Assembly: GCA_934546935.1 (NCBI GenBank)
Contig: CAKTEH010000005.1
Location: 62,001 to 126,000 of the forward strand
Direction of reading: 5' to 3'
DNA from: an uncultured Eubacteriales bacterium
GTDB lineage: Bacteria; Bacillota; Clostridia; Oscillospirales; QAMX01
Length of the DNA: 64,000 bases
The position numbers and the translations under genes were made by a program. This document shows positions 7,769 through 17,299 of the stretch, one piece after another (the stretch's first letter is position 1; each line of letters opens with the position of its first letter). Below the pieces are notes generated by a model, which was not told the DNA's origin, did no database searches, and worked only from the letters and a program-made list of their open reading frames with translations.

Positions 7769-9139
7769 TCACGAATTTTCCATTCTTTGACAAAGATTGT
7801 GCGCACAAACGGTTTCAACATTTTTCAAGGAAAACGTTTCCCCTGTGCACGCAGACGTTCTGCAGCTTTCAAAACAAACGCCGTAACTGTTCTCAATGTG
7901 AAATGCCGGACCCTGCGCGCCGCATATCTCCACCCGGCTAAAAGTAAGTCCCCGCGCAAAACCGGCAAAAAAGCCGGCCTGCGCTGCCGGCGCACAATCA
8001 TCCAGCATCGCGGGCAATTCCGGCGCAAAACCTTTCCCCATCGTAATCAGGACATTTTCAAACCCTATATCCTCTATCGGGCGTTCCGCCAAGCCATAAA
8101 CAAAACCCGCAGCGCTGCGGCAATTTTTCGCAGTGATACCAGAAAAGCGGATCCGGCGTATCTGAGGCGTCGAACCATCCAGTTTTTGCGCAATCCGGCT
8201 CTGTACATAAGGCGAATGTCCATCCGGACCGCAAAAATAATATAAGTTCATCACAAACGGGCAGCTGACTTCATCCATAATAACATTGCTGACAAGGATA
8301 TCCTCCACTACCCCGCCGCGGCCGCGCCTGGACTTTATACGGATACCGCGGTCTGTCCTGTGGAAAACACAATTGCAGACAACGACATTGCGTACGTCCC
8401 CGCTCATTTCGCTGCCGATTACAATACCGCCATGCCCATCCCTCATTATACATCCGGTTATGGTAATGTTCTGGCAGGGGATACGGTTGCGGGCATGCTG
8501 TGTACCGGATTTAAGCGTCAGGCAGTCATCGCCGACGGAAATGTAACAGCCCTGGATGCGTACGCCATCGCAGCTTTCCGGATTAATCCCATCCGTATTA
8601 GGGGAATCCGGTGGATTAATAATGCTGACGCCGTCGATCAGCACATCCTGACAGCCCAGTGGATGCAGCGTCCATGAAGGGGAATTGACAAGCTTTACGC
8701 CCCGGACTACCGCATGCTTGCAATCCTGCAGGCACACCAGCCGCGGCCTGGGATAAGCCAGTTCCCCTCCCAAATGTTTCCTCCACCAGTATTCACCCTG
8801 TCCATTGACCGTTCCCCCACCTTCGATCGTTACATTTTCCGCATTGCAGGCATAAATACAGGCGCGATATACCAGGCAGTCAACCCCTTCCCAGCGTGAA
8901 TCTACCAAAGGATAGGACGATTCCTCCTGCGCAAATAACAGCTGCGCGCCATGCTCAAGATACAGACGCACGTTGCTGTACAGCTGAATCGATCCTGTAA
9001 GAAAATCTCCCGCAGGGATATAAACTGTCCCCCCGCCTGCGTCCGCACATGCACGGATAGCACGCTCAATCGCAAAACTCGAAGACGTCTTCCCGTCCGC
9101 ACACGCGCCAAAGTCTGTAACTACATAAACGGAAGACAT
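7769..9139 (-). CDS. Glycoside hydrolase family 28 (polygalacturonase-like)
   Basis: A 456-residue right-handed beta-helix protein. The N-terminal FGACADGKT strand is the usual GH28 opening. The catalytic signatures are complete: NTDG (181-184, Asp183), GDD (203-205), GHGG (235-238, His236) and RIK (267-269). These three Asp and the His/Arg/Lys set define inverting polygalacturonases and related exo-acting enzymes. There is no signal peptide, so it probably acts in the cytoplasm on imported oligogalacturonides or rhamnogalacturonan fragments. Upstream AAAGGA serves ATG 9139. No transporter or uronate pathway genes are adjacent. A terminator lies at each end, so it is probably monocistronic. 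Confidence 0.9.
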   Translation of the reverse strand: MSSVYVVTDFGACADGKTSSSFAIERAIRACADAGGGTVYIPAGDFLTGSIQLYSNVRLYLEHGAQLLFAQEESSYPLVDSRWEGVDCLVYRACIYACNAENVTIEGGGTVNGQGEYWWRKHLGGELAYPRPRLVCLQDCKHAVVRGVKLVNSPSWTLHPLGCQDVLIDGVSIINPPDSPNTDGINPESCDGVRIQGCYISVGDDCLTLKSGTQHARNRIPCQNITITGCIMRDGHGGIVIGSEMSGDVRNVVVCNCVFHRTDRGIRIKSRRGRGGVVEDILVSNVIMDEVSCPFVMNLYYFCGPDGHSPYVQSRIAQKLDGSTPQIRRIRFSGITAKNCRSAAGFVYGLAERPIEDIGFENVLITMGKGFAPELPAMLDDCAPAAQAGFFAGFARGLTFSRVEICGAQGPAFHIENSYGVCFESCRTSACTGETFSLKNVETVCAHNLCQRMENS

Positions 9140-9205
9140 ATGCTTGTCCTTTCTTTTATCATCCCCATGGTCTGCCAGCTCCTGTCAGACCTGTTCAAAT
9201 TCAAC

Positions 9206-9257
9206 AAACCTGTCTGTTTAATCCAAAGAAACACGCTTTAGTCATACAGACAGGTTT
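9206..9257 (-). terminator. Terminator after the ABC export operon
   Basis: A 12-bp stem AAACCTGTCTGT/ACAGACAGGTTT with a 28-base loop lies eight bases beyond the stop codon at 9265. The long loop makes it weaker than the other terminators in the window. Confidence 0.55.
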
Positions 9258-9264
9258 TTGCAGA

Positions 9265-10200
9265 TTAATTTTCAAATGGCTCCAAAATGATACGGCTGCC
9301 TTCATAAACAAAACGCAGCTTGCTGGACGCCTTCAGGCCATACTTATCCATATATTCCCGCGGCAGCTGCATACGCCCTACCCGGTCAAGAACCACAAAT
9401 TCTTCATGCGTGTCTTTTTCATACCCCACGCGAAGATCCTCCTGCTCCTGCTCACGGAAACCCACGTTTTCCAGCCCTTCAAGATCTTTCCGGTAATCGC
9501 GGCGAATGAATTCGGAAGAAGTCCGGCCATCCCGGATTGACACGACCCGGTTAACCTTACGCGATACGGCAACGTCATGGGTAACAATGACAATCGTGAT
9601 TCCAAGATCCCGGTTGATGCGGTTAAAAAGATCCAGAATATCCATAGAAGTCCGGCTATCCACGGCCCCGGTCGGTTCATCCGCCAGAAGGAGCTTGGGC
9701 ATATTGGCCAGCGCAATAGCGATCGCGACACGCTGCTGCTCGCCGCCCGACAGCTGGCTGAGCCTGTTCTTTCCCCGATGCCCGATCCCCACCATTTCCA
9801 GCAGTTCCTCCGCCCGCGCACGGCGGTCCGCCTCACTGGACAGGATCATCGGCACTTCAACATTTTCTCTGGCGCTTAAGTACGGGATGAGGTTGCGCGC
9901 ATTATTCTGCCAGACAAAACCGACCGTTTCACTCTTGTATTCATAAAGCTCGCGGTCCGTAAATTTCAGCAGGTCACGTCCATCAACAAAAAGCTGACCT
10001 GCGGAGGGCTTATCCAGACCGCCGAGCATATTCAAAAGCGTGCTCTTTCCTGAGCCGGAATTCCCAATAATTGCCATCATCTCGCCGCGTTCGACCGTCA
10101 GGTCAAGCCCCTGCAGTGCAACGACCTCCAGATCAGACGTCTTGTAAATCTTTACAAGGTTATCACACTCGATCATATAGTTTTTCTGTTCAGCGCTCAC
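9265..10200 (-). CDS. ABC transporter ATPase (MacB/LolD type) with C-terminal AbrB-like domain
   Basis: A 311-residue ATPase with Walker A GNSGSGKS (46-53), signature LSGGEQQ (150-156), Walker B LLLADEPTG (170-178) and switch His in THD (208-209), all intact. After the ATPase core (about 1-235), residues 267-309 read VVLDRVGRMQLPREY then a KYGLKASSKLRF and GSRIILEP segment. This is the swapped-hairpin pattern of AbrB/MazE/SpoVT domains. Such a tail is unusual on a LolD-type ATPase and may mediate dimerisation or DNA/partner contact. The gene is last in the four-gene export operon and overlaps the previous ATPase gene by 11 bases. Confidence 0.85.
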   Translation of the reverse strand: MSAEQKNYMIECDNLVKIYKTSDLEVVALQGLDLTVERGEMMAIIGNSGSGKSTLLNMLGGLDKPSAGQLFVDGRDLLKFTDRELYEYKSETVGFVWQNNARNLIPYLSARENVEVPMILSSEADRRARAEELLEMVGIGHRGKNRLSQLSGGEQQRVAIAIALANMPKLLLADEPTGAVDSRTSMDILDLFNRINRDLGITIVIVTHDVAVSRKVNRVVSIRDGRTSSEFIRRDYRKDLEGLENVGFREQEQEDLRVGYEKDTHEEFVVLDRVGRMQLPREYMDKYGLKASSKLRFVYEGSRIILEPFEN

Positions 10201-10864
10201 TGATTATCACCCCGTCCTGCAATTCATAAACATGATCGGCAAGCTCGATCATATTCGGGTCATGCGTGGTCATCAAAATCGTAAGCCCCTGTTTCTCAAT
10301 CATTTCCCGGAACAGACGCACGACGATCAAGCCCATCTGCGTATCCAGCTCCGCCGTAGGTTCATCTGCAAAGATCAGAGAAGGATTATGCGCCATAGCC
10401 CGGGCTATGGCGACCCGCTGCTGCTCGCCGCCTGACAGTTCCTGCGCGCGGTGGCCTTTGCGCTTTCCAAGGCCGATCAGCTCCAGGCATTCCTCGGCCC
10501 GCGCACGGCGCTGGGCCGCAGGATAGCCGGACAGCCGGAGCCCAAATTCCACATTTTCATAAGCCGACATGTTGGCAATAAGTGCAACCGACTGAAAAAT
10601 AAACCCCATCTTCGTCCGGCGCAGCGCATCGCGCTTCTTTTCCGGGATCGTATCGATGCGCGTCTCTTCGAAGTAGACCTCGCCGGAACTGGGATAATCC
10701 AGAGCGCCCAGGATATTCAAAAGCGTAGTCTTCCCTGAGCCGGACCGGCCGCGCAGCATAGTCAGCGTACCTGGCTGCACCTCAATGCTGACATCCTGCA
10801 GCGCGTGGATTGTCTCCCCGCCGGAAACAAAATCCCGGCAAACGCTGCTTGTCTTCAGTATCAT
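10190..10864 (-). CDS. ABC transporter ATPase (MacB/LolD type)
   Basis: A 224-residue ATPase of minimal length with Walker A GRSGSGKT (39-46), Q-loop Q91, signature LSGGEQQ (143-149), Walker B IFADEPTAELD (about 164-174) and THD. It belongs to the MacB/LolD/FtsE class that pairs with FtsX-type permeases. It lies between the large permease gene and the second ATPase gene and overlaps the latter, so the two ATPases probably form a heterodimer under one permease. The start codon ATG 10864 lies 15 bases after the permease stop. Confidence 0.9.
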   Translation of the reverse strand: MILKTSSVCRDFVSGGETIHALQDVSIEVQPGTLTMLRGRSGSGKTTLLNILGALDYPSSGEVYFEETRIDTIPEKKRDALRRTKMGFIFQSVALIANMSAYENVEFGLRLSGYPAAQRRARAEECLELIGLGKRKGHRAQELSGGEQQRVAIARAMAHNPSLIFADEPTAELDTQMGLIVVRLFREMIEKQGLTILMTTHDPNMIELADHVYELQDGVIISER

Positions 10865-10879
10865 ATCTCCATTCCCCCA

Positions 10880-13747
10880 TCAATCCTCGCCAAGCTTCAG
10901 CGCCTGGTCCATTTTTGTCCGCGCGATCATGCGTGCCAGAACGAGGATGCCGACAGCAAGCATAACGCCGATTACTATGTAAACTTTAAAATAATCCGAG
11001 CGCAGCGCCACAACGATAAATGACGGAACCTGTTGCTCCAGCGGGAACATCAGTTCCAGCATTGGCACAAACATGTCGCTGGCAACGCCGCCCAAGATAA
11101 TTCCTGTAAGGATCGATATAAAGGAAATCAGGAGCTGTTCTACCAGGATCATCCAAAGAATGCCGGAAAAAGGCATCCCCATCGCACGCAGCACGCCAAA
11201 CTGCATTGTGCGCGAGCGGATTGACAGGACCCAGTAGATTAGGAAGCCGATAACACAGATAAACATGGTAATCATAAATCCCAGCGTCAGCATCCCATTA
11301 AAGCCCTGTAGCTGCGGGTCGTTTTTATGTGCAATAAGCTGCTGACCTACATAATCAATATCTGCAACGCGCAGCTGGGAATTCGCGTTGATATAATTAT
11401 AAATCTGCGTATCCGTGGCGCCGTCCGCCTTATCCAGCCATACCTGATAAGGATATTTTGTAAATTTACTGTTTAAATAGGATAGATTGCAGATTAAAAA
11501 CGGATTGGTATTCGTCCGGCCCCAGCGGTTTGTCCCGTTTGTCGGCTGTATGCCCGGCCAGTAATCCACAATTGCATACACAATCATCTCGCAGGAAGGC
11601 TCGTCATTGATTGATATACTGACAATATCCCCCACGGAAAGATTCAGCTGCTCGGCAAGCGAACGGGAAATCAACGCGCCGCGCGTTGCCTCGGAAAGCA
11701 GCTTTAAATAAGCGTTGATATGATATGGGAAAAACAGGTCGTTGCGTGTCCAGGCTACTTTTGAAAATTCCGCCGGATCAATCCCCATCAACTCGACGCC
11801 GCTCTGGCTTGAGGCATTTGCCTTTGACTGCACTTTCGAACTCGGATTTATATAAACCCTGGCCGCATTTTCCACACCGTCAATCTGCTCATACATAGAA
11901 AAGTCAGGCTCAACGTTGATATATTCCCCATCAATCGGTTTTCCATCAATCCCATAAGCCTGCTCCTGCAACCATTCAACCGTCAACACCGCATCCGCGC
12001 CGGTATCATAGCGGATGCGGTCTTCGATATTCTGATTAAGCGTGCGGGCAGCATTGGCGCTGAAAATACCGACGGCAACGGAAAGAATCAGAAAGAGCAT
12101 TAAAAACTGTTCGCGCCCATTGGAACGGCTGACCTGGATAAAGGCCGCATATGTCTGCGGCGACCAGCGCCTGCGCCCAAGCAAGAAAACCAGGCGGACC
12201 AGATAGGGGTATATACGCAGAAACAGCAACCCCGCGCCGATAATGAAAAGGCTTGACAGCAGAAACAGCAATGGATCAATACCCATGCTTACTGCATTTT
12301 CTCCGGAAGCCGTGAACACCTGCGACAGGTTCCGGTAGTTATAATATCCATAAACCGATACGCCAAGCAGAATAATATCCAGGAAAAACTTCTTCCATAT
12401 GGGCTGCCCGGCAAAACGGGAATGCCTGCGCTTACGCTCGACAATTGTCGCCCTTGCCGCCCCAAGCGCCGGGACAAGCATAGTCAGTACAAAAAACAGC
12501 ACCGCAGCCAGCGCATATAGATAGACCTTGAGGCTCAGGTGCACAGGCAGCGCCGAGCGGCCGACAAATTCCAAAAAGCCATTGGCCGAACCCATAATCA
12601 TGCACATAAAATAGGACAAAAACGGGCCGGTAAGCAACGCAATAGAGCCAAGGATCAAGCTTTCATATAAGTACAGCTTAAAAATCTGCTTTGCCGACGC
12701 GCCCCTGGAGCGGAGTACGGAAATTTCATCGGCATCGTTGGCGATGATTGTCTTCGCAACCATGAAAATATACAGCGCGAGCATAACAAGGATGGGGGCA
12801 AGGATGACCCACAGCTCCAGCTTCAGCGTTGCAGAACGCGCCGTATATTCCACCAGCGTATCATACATCGGGACACGGAAATAGGAAAAACCGCTGGCAT
12901 TATCATAAAAAAGCATTTGGCTGGCAATTACGTCAATCAGTGGAGTAAGGCGGTCAATCGACAACTGGGTAAAATCAATTGCAATACGCCACTCCGCCTC
13001 ATACAGGTAATTTGTTTCATACTGCGTAAACAGCACGTCGAGCATGGTATCATAATCCATCAGGATGTTGGCGCTGTATTTTTCAACGCCGCCGGCAATG
13101 TACCAATACTGCGAGCTGCCCTCCGCCATTGTAATTACGCCGACCAGGCGCACAGCCGTATATTCGCCCGGCTTTGTAATGCTGGCAAGACGGTAAACAG
13201 AGTCCAGATTCAGCCCCAGCGCATTATATGCAGCCTCCGTACAGACAAACTCATATTCGCCTGCGGCATTCAGCCCCGGCTCATACATACGCCCGGCGAC
13301 CAAAGACGTATATGGTTCCATGCCCTTTACAGTATTAAGCTCGATAGATGTTTTCGTATAGCCGGTATTCTCCGGATCAGTCTCATCATACGGCGTCAGG
13401 ATCATGTTGGTTGCCTTCACAGTGGCAGCCGTATAGCCTGTTGTACTTACGGCAGATATCTCCGCCATTTTTTCAGCTGTAATCCTCTCATGCTGAAAAA
13501 AAGCTTTTTCCCGGGAATCATCTTTTGCGGAATACAAGCCGTAGCTGGTACGCGCCTGTACCATACCCGCATAAACCGAGCGGCCGTTCTGATAGGACGC
13601 CAAATCATCATCCAGCATTTTCTGCAGAATTGCGTTGGAATACATTGGGACAGCGCTGACCATCGCCACAACCACAATAAAACCAAAAAGCAGGCACAGC
13701 ATCATCCACTTGTTATTCAGTATCTTCCGAAAAACCAAAGTCCACAA
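10880..13747 (-). CDS. ABC transporter permease with two FtsX-type domains
   Basis: A 955-residue membrane protein. A first membrane helix (about 13-35) is followed by an extracytoplasmic domain, then a cluster of helices (about 305-450), a second single helix in the middle, a second large external domain and a final helix cluster (about 825-945). This doubled TM-MacB_PCD/FtsX arrangement is typical of single-chain permeases that pull on substrates in or outside the membrane rather than forming a channel. It sits between the lipoprotein adaptor gene (30 bases upstream) and two ATPase genes (15 bases downstream). The cargo cannot be read from sequence; antimicrobial-peptide, lipoprotein or signal export are known roles of the class. 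Confidence 0.85.
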   Translation of the reverse strand: MWTLVFRKILNNKWMMLCLLFGFIVVVAMVSAVPMYSNAILQKMLDDDLASYQNGRSVYAGMVQARTSYGLYSAKDDSREKAFFQHERITAEKMAEISAVSTTGYTAATVKATNMILTPYDETDPENTGYTKTSIELNTVKGMEPYTSLVAGRMYEPGLNAAGEYEFVCTEAAYNALGLNLDSVYRLASITKPGEYTAVRLVGVITMAEGSSQYWYIAGGVEKYSANILMDYDTMLDVLFTQYETNYLYEAEWRIAIDFTQLSIDRLTPLIDVIASQMLFYDNASGFSYFRVPMYDTLVEYTARSATLKLELWVILAPILVMLALYIFMVAKTIIANDADEISVLRSRGASAKQIFKLYLYESLILGSIALLTGPFLSYFMCMIMGSANGFLEFVGRSALPVHLSLKVYLYALAAVLFFVLTMLVPALGAARATIVERKRRHSRFAGQPIWKKFFLDIILLGVSVYGYYNYRNLSQVFTASGENAVSMGIDPLLFLLSSLFIIGAGLLFLRIYPYLVRLVFLLGRRRWSPQTYAAFIQVSRSNGREQFLMLFLILSVAVGIFSANAARTLNQNIEDRIRYDTGADAVLTVEWLQEQAYGIDGKPIDGEYINVEPDFSMYEQIDGVENAARVYINPSSKVQSKANASSQSGVELMGIDPAEFSKVAWTRNDLFFPYHINAYLKLLSEATRGALISRSLAEQLNLSVGDIVSISINDEPSCEMIVYAIVDYWPGIQPTNGTNRWGRTNTNPFLICNLSYLNSKFTKYPYQVWLDKADGATDTQIYNYINANSQLRVADIDYVGQQLIAHKNDPQLQGFNGMLTLGFMITMFICVIGFLIYWVLSIRSRTMQFGVLRAMGMPFSGILWMILVEQLLISFISILTGIILGGVASDMFVPMLELMFPLEQQVPSFIVVALRSDYFKVYIVIGVMLAVGILVLARMIARTKMDQALKLGED

Positions 13748-13777
13748 ACTTCATGCCCCCTTTCCTGTATCCCAGCC

Positions 13778-14797
13778 TCAAACGACAAGTTTTTCCCCGA
13801 CTTCAAGTCCGCCGGTAATCTCAATTTCCGTACCATTGCTGATCCCAACCGTTACATCCCGTTCTTCCGGGATCTCATTGACCAGAACACGCACATAATA
13901 CCGGTTACTTGTGGAATATAAATTCTTTGCGGAGATGACAATTACATCTTCCTTGCGTTCCAGCAGCACCTCTACATAAGCGCTTGAACCAATGGCGGGC
14001 ATTTCGTCAAGTTCCGCATCTTCAAAACGGATATACACACAGTTGCGGTCTGCATCCTCCACACCCTCCGGGATTTCCGCCGGGGTCTGGGAAATCGTAC
14101 CGGTAAAGCTTTCCTTCGAGTTCCGCAGGGTAATGGTAACTTCCATACCGATATACAGGTCGTTCAAATTCTTCGGCTCATACTGCAGCTCAAGCGCCGT
14201 CTGGTCGGCAACGGAAACCAACACCTTCCCTCCGGCAACGGAATCCCCAGGCGCTGCACCGGCTGCATAGGTGACAATGCCGTCAAAGCCGGCATAGAGC
14301 GCCGATTGCGTCTTCTGCGAATAAAGTTCCTCCAGAATCCCCGCCTGATAATCATAATCCAGTTTGGCGATCTGTGAACTGTAGCTCCAGCCATTCTGCG
14401 AAACATTCAGATAATTCAGGCGCGCCTTTTCCGTTATATACTCCTGATACGCAATCCGTTCATCAATCACCTGTGTATCCAGCTCTGCCAATAGATCTCC
14501 TTCCCTGACAGTCTGGCCGGATTTTACATAGACAGCCTTCAGGACCCCGTCATCCTCGAACGAATATGATTCCGAATAGCGAGAGACAAAGGTCCCTGTC
14601 CCTGTCTCCCAACGCTCAATATCCGAAAGCTCAATCTCCTGTGTGTCATATGTAACCGCCTCCACCGTCAGCTCCGGCGCCGACAAAACCTGTTCTTCCT
14701 GCGGAAGCAGGTAACAGCCGGAAAGCCCCAGAAATGCAAAAGTGGAAAGCGCCGCACAGAATACGCGTTTGTAAATCCTTGCCCGTCTGGTTTTCAT
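13778..14797 (-). CDS. MacA/HlyD-like membrane-fusion lipoprotein
   Basis: A 339-residue protein with a lipoprotein signal: a basic start, a hydrophobic stretch and the lipobox LSGC with Cys28. It then has a lipoyl-like half-motif (GVLKAVYVKSGQTVREGDLLAEL), a short coiled hairpin, the second half-motif (YAGFDGIVTYAAGAAPGDSV) and beta-barrel/MP domains, which is the adaptor layout of MacA and HlyD. In a single-membrane cell it would be anchored on the outer face of the membrane and guide substrates from the permease. The start ATG 14797 is preceded by AAAAGGGG. It is the first gene of the operon, about 160 bases downstream of the promoter. Confidence 0.85.
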   Translation of the reverse strand: MKTRRARIYKRVFCAALSTFAFLGLSGCYLLPQEEQVLSAPELTVEAVTYDTQEIELSDIERWETGTGTFVSRYSESYSFEDDGVLKAVYVKSGQTVREGDLLAELDTQVIDERIAYQEYITEKARLNYLNVSQNGWSYSSQIAKLDYDYQAGILEELYSQKTQSALYAGFDGIVTYAAGAAPGDSVAGGKVLVSVADQTALELQYEPKNLNDLYIGMEVTITLRNSKESFTGTISQTPAEIPEGVEDADRNCVYIRFEDAELDEMPAIGSSAYVEVLLERKEDVIVISAKNLYSTSNRYYVRVLVNEIPEERDVTVGISNGTEIEITGGLEVGEKLVV

Positions 14798-14963
14798 TTT
14801 CCATACCCCTTTTAATTATAGTTTTCAGAGTCATATATTCTAAGCCGCACAATTGCCTGTGTACAGCTGATTTTCAGAAAAATGCCGCTTAAAGCTCCTC
14901 TTTTTTCTGTCATAGAGCAGATATTTTGAAAAATCTTTCCATGGTAGTATAATGCCCGGATAG

Positions 14964-14992
14964 ATTATAGCAATAATTTATGATTTTTTCAA
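14964..14992 (-). promoter_or_regulatory. Promoter of the MacA/FtsX-type export operon
   Basis: Minus-strand -35 TTGAAA (14987-14992), a 17-base spacer and a perfect -10 TATAAT (14964-14969). The resulting leader is about 160 bases, with no clear structure noticed. It is divergent from the promoter at 15077. Confidence 0.65.
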
Positions 14993-15076
14993 GGTTTGAT
15001 TCCTAAATTTTATGCGATATGCCGCATTCTTAACCGGGACGACATTTTTTTGTAAAATTTTGTCATGTTTTCTCCT

Positions 15077-15105
15077 TTGCGCACGCCGTAAGACTATGGT
15101 ATAAT
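15077..15105 (+). promoter_or_regulatory. Extended -10 promoter of the primosome operon
   Basis: Perfect -10 TATAAT (15100-15105) preceded by TGG (extended -10), with a weak -35 TTGCGC 17 bases upstream. Confidence 0.55.
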
Positions 15106-15223
15106 AATCTAGTCTATTTATGTCGGCCAAAATGCTGGTACAGGCGTCTAAAAAGGTCGGTTGTCCGGCCTCACAGCATCCGCAAAAACCTGCGGTCCGC
15201 AATATGCCGGGAGGTGTCTGCTT

Positions 15224-16198
15224 TTGTACGAGCTGCAAAATACAATATCCGTTCGCGGAGTCCTGACCATCTCCAAAGACGCCGCTGCACAGGTACTGCG
15301 CACCCGCAATCCGGACGCTGCGCAGGTTCTTCTCTGGCTGGCCCTGCATCCCGAGGAAGAGGACCTGCGGCGCTGCGCACAGGAACTATCATTGGACAAA
15401 GACCGTTTTTATGTTGCGCTTGCCATCATAAAAGGCGATACGCCCGCACCGTCCCAAGCCGGCATACAGCCGCAAACCCCGCAGCATGCTGCACCGGTAA
15501 TCCCAAAACAGGATTTCGTCCAGACGCTTCCGGAGTATTCAGGGGAAGAACTTTCACAGGCGCTTGCCGACGAGCATTTTTCTTTCCTGTATAATGAAGC
15601 GGAGCGGTGCATAGGCCGTCCTCTCCGGCGGCATGAATGTTCCACGCTTCTTGCCCTTTATGAAGACGTTGGCATGTCCTGCGAAGTTCTCGCATTGGTG
15701 TTGACGTATATTGCGCGGCGCGCACAGGAGAGCGCCGCAGACGGCACGCCGCCCCGAATCAGTTTCGCCCAGGTGCGTACAGAAGCGATGCGCTGGTACG
15801 AAAATGGGGTCGATACCACGGAAAAGGCGGAGGAATACATAAAGAAGCTGGATCTGCAGCAGCAGTTGCACAGCCGTGTCCTGAAAATCCTGGGGATTAC
15901 TGCGCGCCGCCCTTCCCCGACAGAATTGCGATATATCGACAGCTTTCTTGCGCTCGACCCCTCACTTTCCCTCATTGCGCGTGCATATGATATCACTGTA
16001 GTAAAAAAAGGGGCGCTTGTATGGCCTTATATGCGCAGCATTCTGGTAAACTGGCATGAAAAGGGGTATAAAACCGCCGCAGATGTGGAACAGGCAGAGA
16101 CACGCCGCGCCTGCGCCGCAGCGGACGCTGCGCCACAGGCAGGGACGCAATATGAAGATCAGGTCCTGGAATTTTTGAGGAATAATGAAAAGGTGTGA
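15224..16198 (+). CDS. DnaD-domain primosome protein
   Basis: A 324-residue protein. The N-terminal part (about 1-80) has a winged-helix-like replication-initiator character (LTISKDAAAQVLR, VLLWLALH). After a Pro/Ala/Gln linker (85-105), the C-terminal half carries two DnaD-type modules: IGRPLRRHECSTLLALYEDVGMSCEVLALVL, then YIKKLDLQQ followed by PSPTELRYIDSFL and a WPYMRSILVNWHEKGY segment. The last is the YxxxIL..W motif of DnaD/DnaB C-domains. It acts in replication initiation and restart, preparing DNA for helicase loading. The start is TTG 15224, decided by GGAGGT eight bases upstream. The helicase-loader gene follows at once. Confidence 0.85.
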   Translation: MYELQNTISVRGVLTISKDAAAQVLRTRNPDAAQVLLWLALHPEEEDLRRCAQELSLDKDRFYVALAIIKGDTPAPSQAGIQPQTPQHAAPVIPKQDFVQTLPEYSGEELSQALADEHFSFLYNEAERCIGRPLRRHECSTLLALYEDVGMSCEVLALVLTYIARRAQESAADGTPPRISFAQVRTEAMRWYENGVDTTEKAEEYIKKLDLQQQLHSRVLKILGITARRPSPTELRYIDSFLALDPSLSLIARAYDITVVKKGALVWPYMRSILVNWHEKGYKTAADVEQAETRRACAAADAAPQAGTQYEDQVLEFLRNNEKV

Positions 16199-16200
16199 AT

Positions 16201-17190
16201 ATGGCTTATGATGGCAGATGTCTGGCACGTGCGGGCGATACGCTGCGCCGCCGCGCGCAGGCACACGAGGATGAACTAAACCAGCGCGCACAAAAGATTG
16301 CCTGTTTATCTCCCGAAATTGAGCGGATCGGCGTTTCTATGCGCCGTACAGTCATCGGAGTAATCCATACCGCGCTGTCTGCAGGCGCTGAAATGGACAG
16401 CTTCCTGCGCAAAGCGCAGGAGGAAAACCGGCAGCTACGGGCACGGCGCGCGCAGCTTTTACAGCAGCTTGGATATCCGGCCGATTACCTGGACCGCAAC
16501 CCGTTGTGCCCCTGCTGTGCGGATTCCGGCTATACTGAGCATGGCATGTGCAGCTGTCTGCGGGAAATCTATTGCCAGGAGCTTGCGGCTGCGCTTCAGC
16601 AAAGCTGCGGCATATCCCGCATAAGCCTCAATGATTTCAATCCCTCCCTGTATTCCGACGAGCGGAAGCCTGGAGACCGCACGACTGCACGGGAGAATAT
16701 GTATTATAATATCCATGTCTGCCGCAGCTTTGTTGGTGCGCCCGGCGAGCGCCGGAGCCTGATTTTTCGTGGCGCGCCCGGTACGGGAAAGACTTTCCTG
16801 GCTGCCGCGACAGCTTACGAACTATGTGCACGGGCCGAATACGTCGCCTATGTTTCTGCGGGTGTTTTGTTTACCTGTTACGAAGACGACCGCTTCCGCA
16901 GGCTGGAAGAAGCGCGCGCGGAAATACGCCGCTGGGAAAACTGTGATGTGCTGATCCTCGACGACCTCGGGACCGAAAATGGATCCTCCCAAAATGCCGC
17001 ATGCCTGTATCAGCTGCTTAACCTCCGCCTGGCTTCCGGCCACCCAACGATTATTTGCACCAGTTTGAGTCCGGATGATTTGTCCCGGCGTTACGGCGCG
17101 CCGACAGCGTCGCGCATTGGCGGGGATTTTATTCAGTTGCTGTTTCGGGGGGACGATTTACGCATCCGCCGGCAGGGGAATTTTTCATAA
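16201..17190 (+). CDS. DnaC/DnaI-like helicase loader ATPase
   Basis: A 329-residue AAA+ protein. The N-terminal half is helical, followed by a Cys cluster (C103, C105, C106, C117, C119) resembling the zinc-binding CxxC..CxC of Gram-positive DnaI-like loaders. The ATPase has Walker A GAPGTGKT (191-198) and Walker B LILDDLG (251-257), a sensor-1 region ICTSLSPDDL and an arginine finger-like SRIGG near the end. It would bind the replicative helicase and deliver it to DNA opened by the DnaD-like partner. ATG 16201 has AAAAGG seven bases upstream; a GTG at 16195 is the alternative. The gene starts two bases after the DnaD stop, so the two are co-translated. No phage genes are nearby. Confidence 0.9.
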   Translation: MAYDGRCLARAGDTLRRRAQAHEDELNQRAQKIACLSPEIERIGVSMRRTVIGVIHTALSAGAEMDSFLRKAQEENRQLRARRAQLLQQLGYPADYLDRNPLCPCCADSGYTEHGMCSCLREIYCQELAAALQQSCGISRISLNDFNPSLYSDERKPGDRTTARENMYYNIHVCRSFVGAPGERRSLIFRGAPGTGKTFLAAATAYELCARAEYVAYVSAGVLFTCYEDDRFRRLEEARAEIRRWENCDVLILDDLGTENGSSQNAACLYQLLNLRLASGHPTIICTSLSPDDLSRRYGAPTASRIGGDFIQLLFRGDDLRIRRQGNFS

Positions 17191-17299
17191 AATCCGATGT
17201 TTGAACCTTGCAACATACGACGTTTTTTGCTATCATTATTTTAGCTGTATCCGGCTGTACCTGCTGCCGGATACAGAAATGAATTTGGAGGCTGGAAGC

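Noticed and set aside
15224..17190. DnaD-like and DnaC-like genes as a prophage replication module
   Set aside because: No phage structural, integrase or repressor genes and no attachment repeats are nearby; the pair fits the chromosomal primosome arrangement of Firmicutes.
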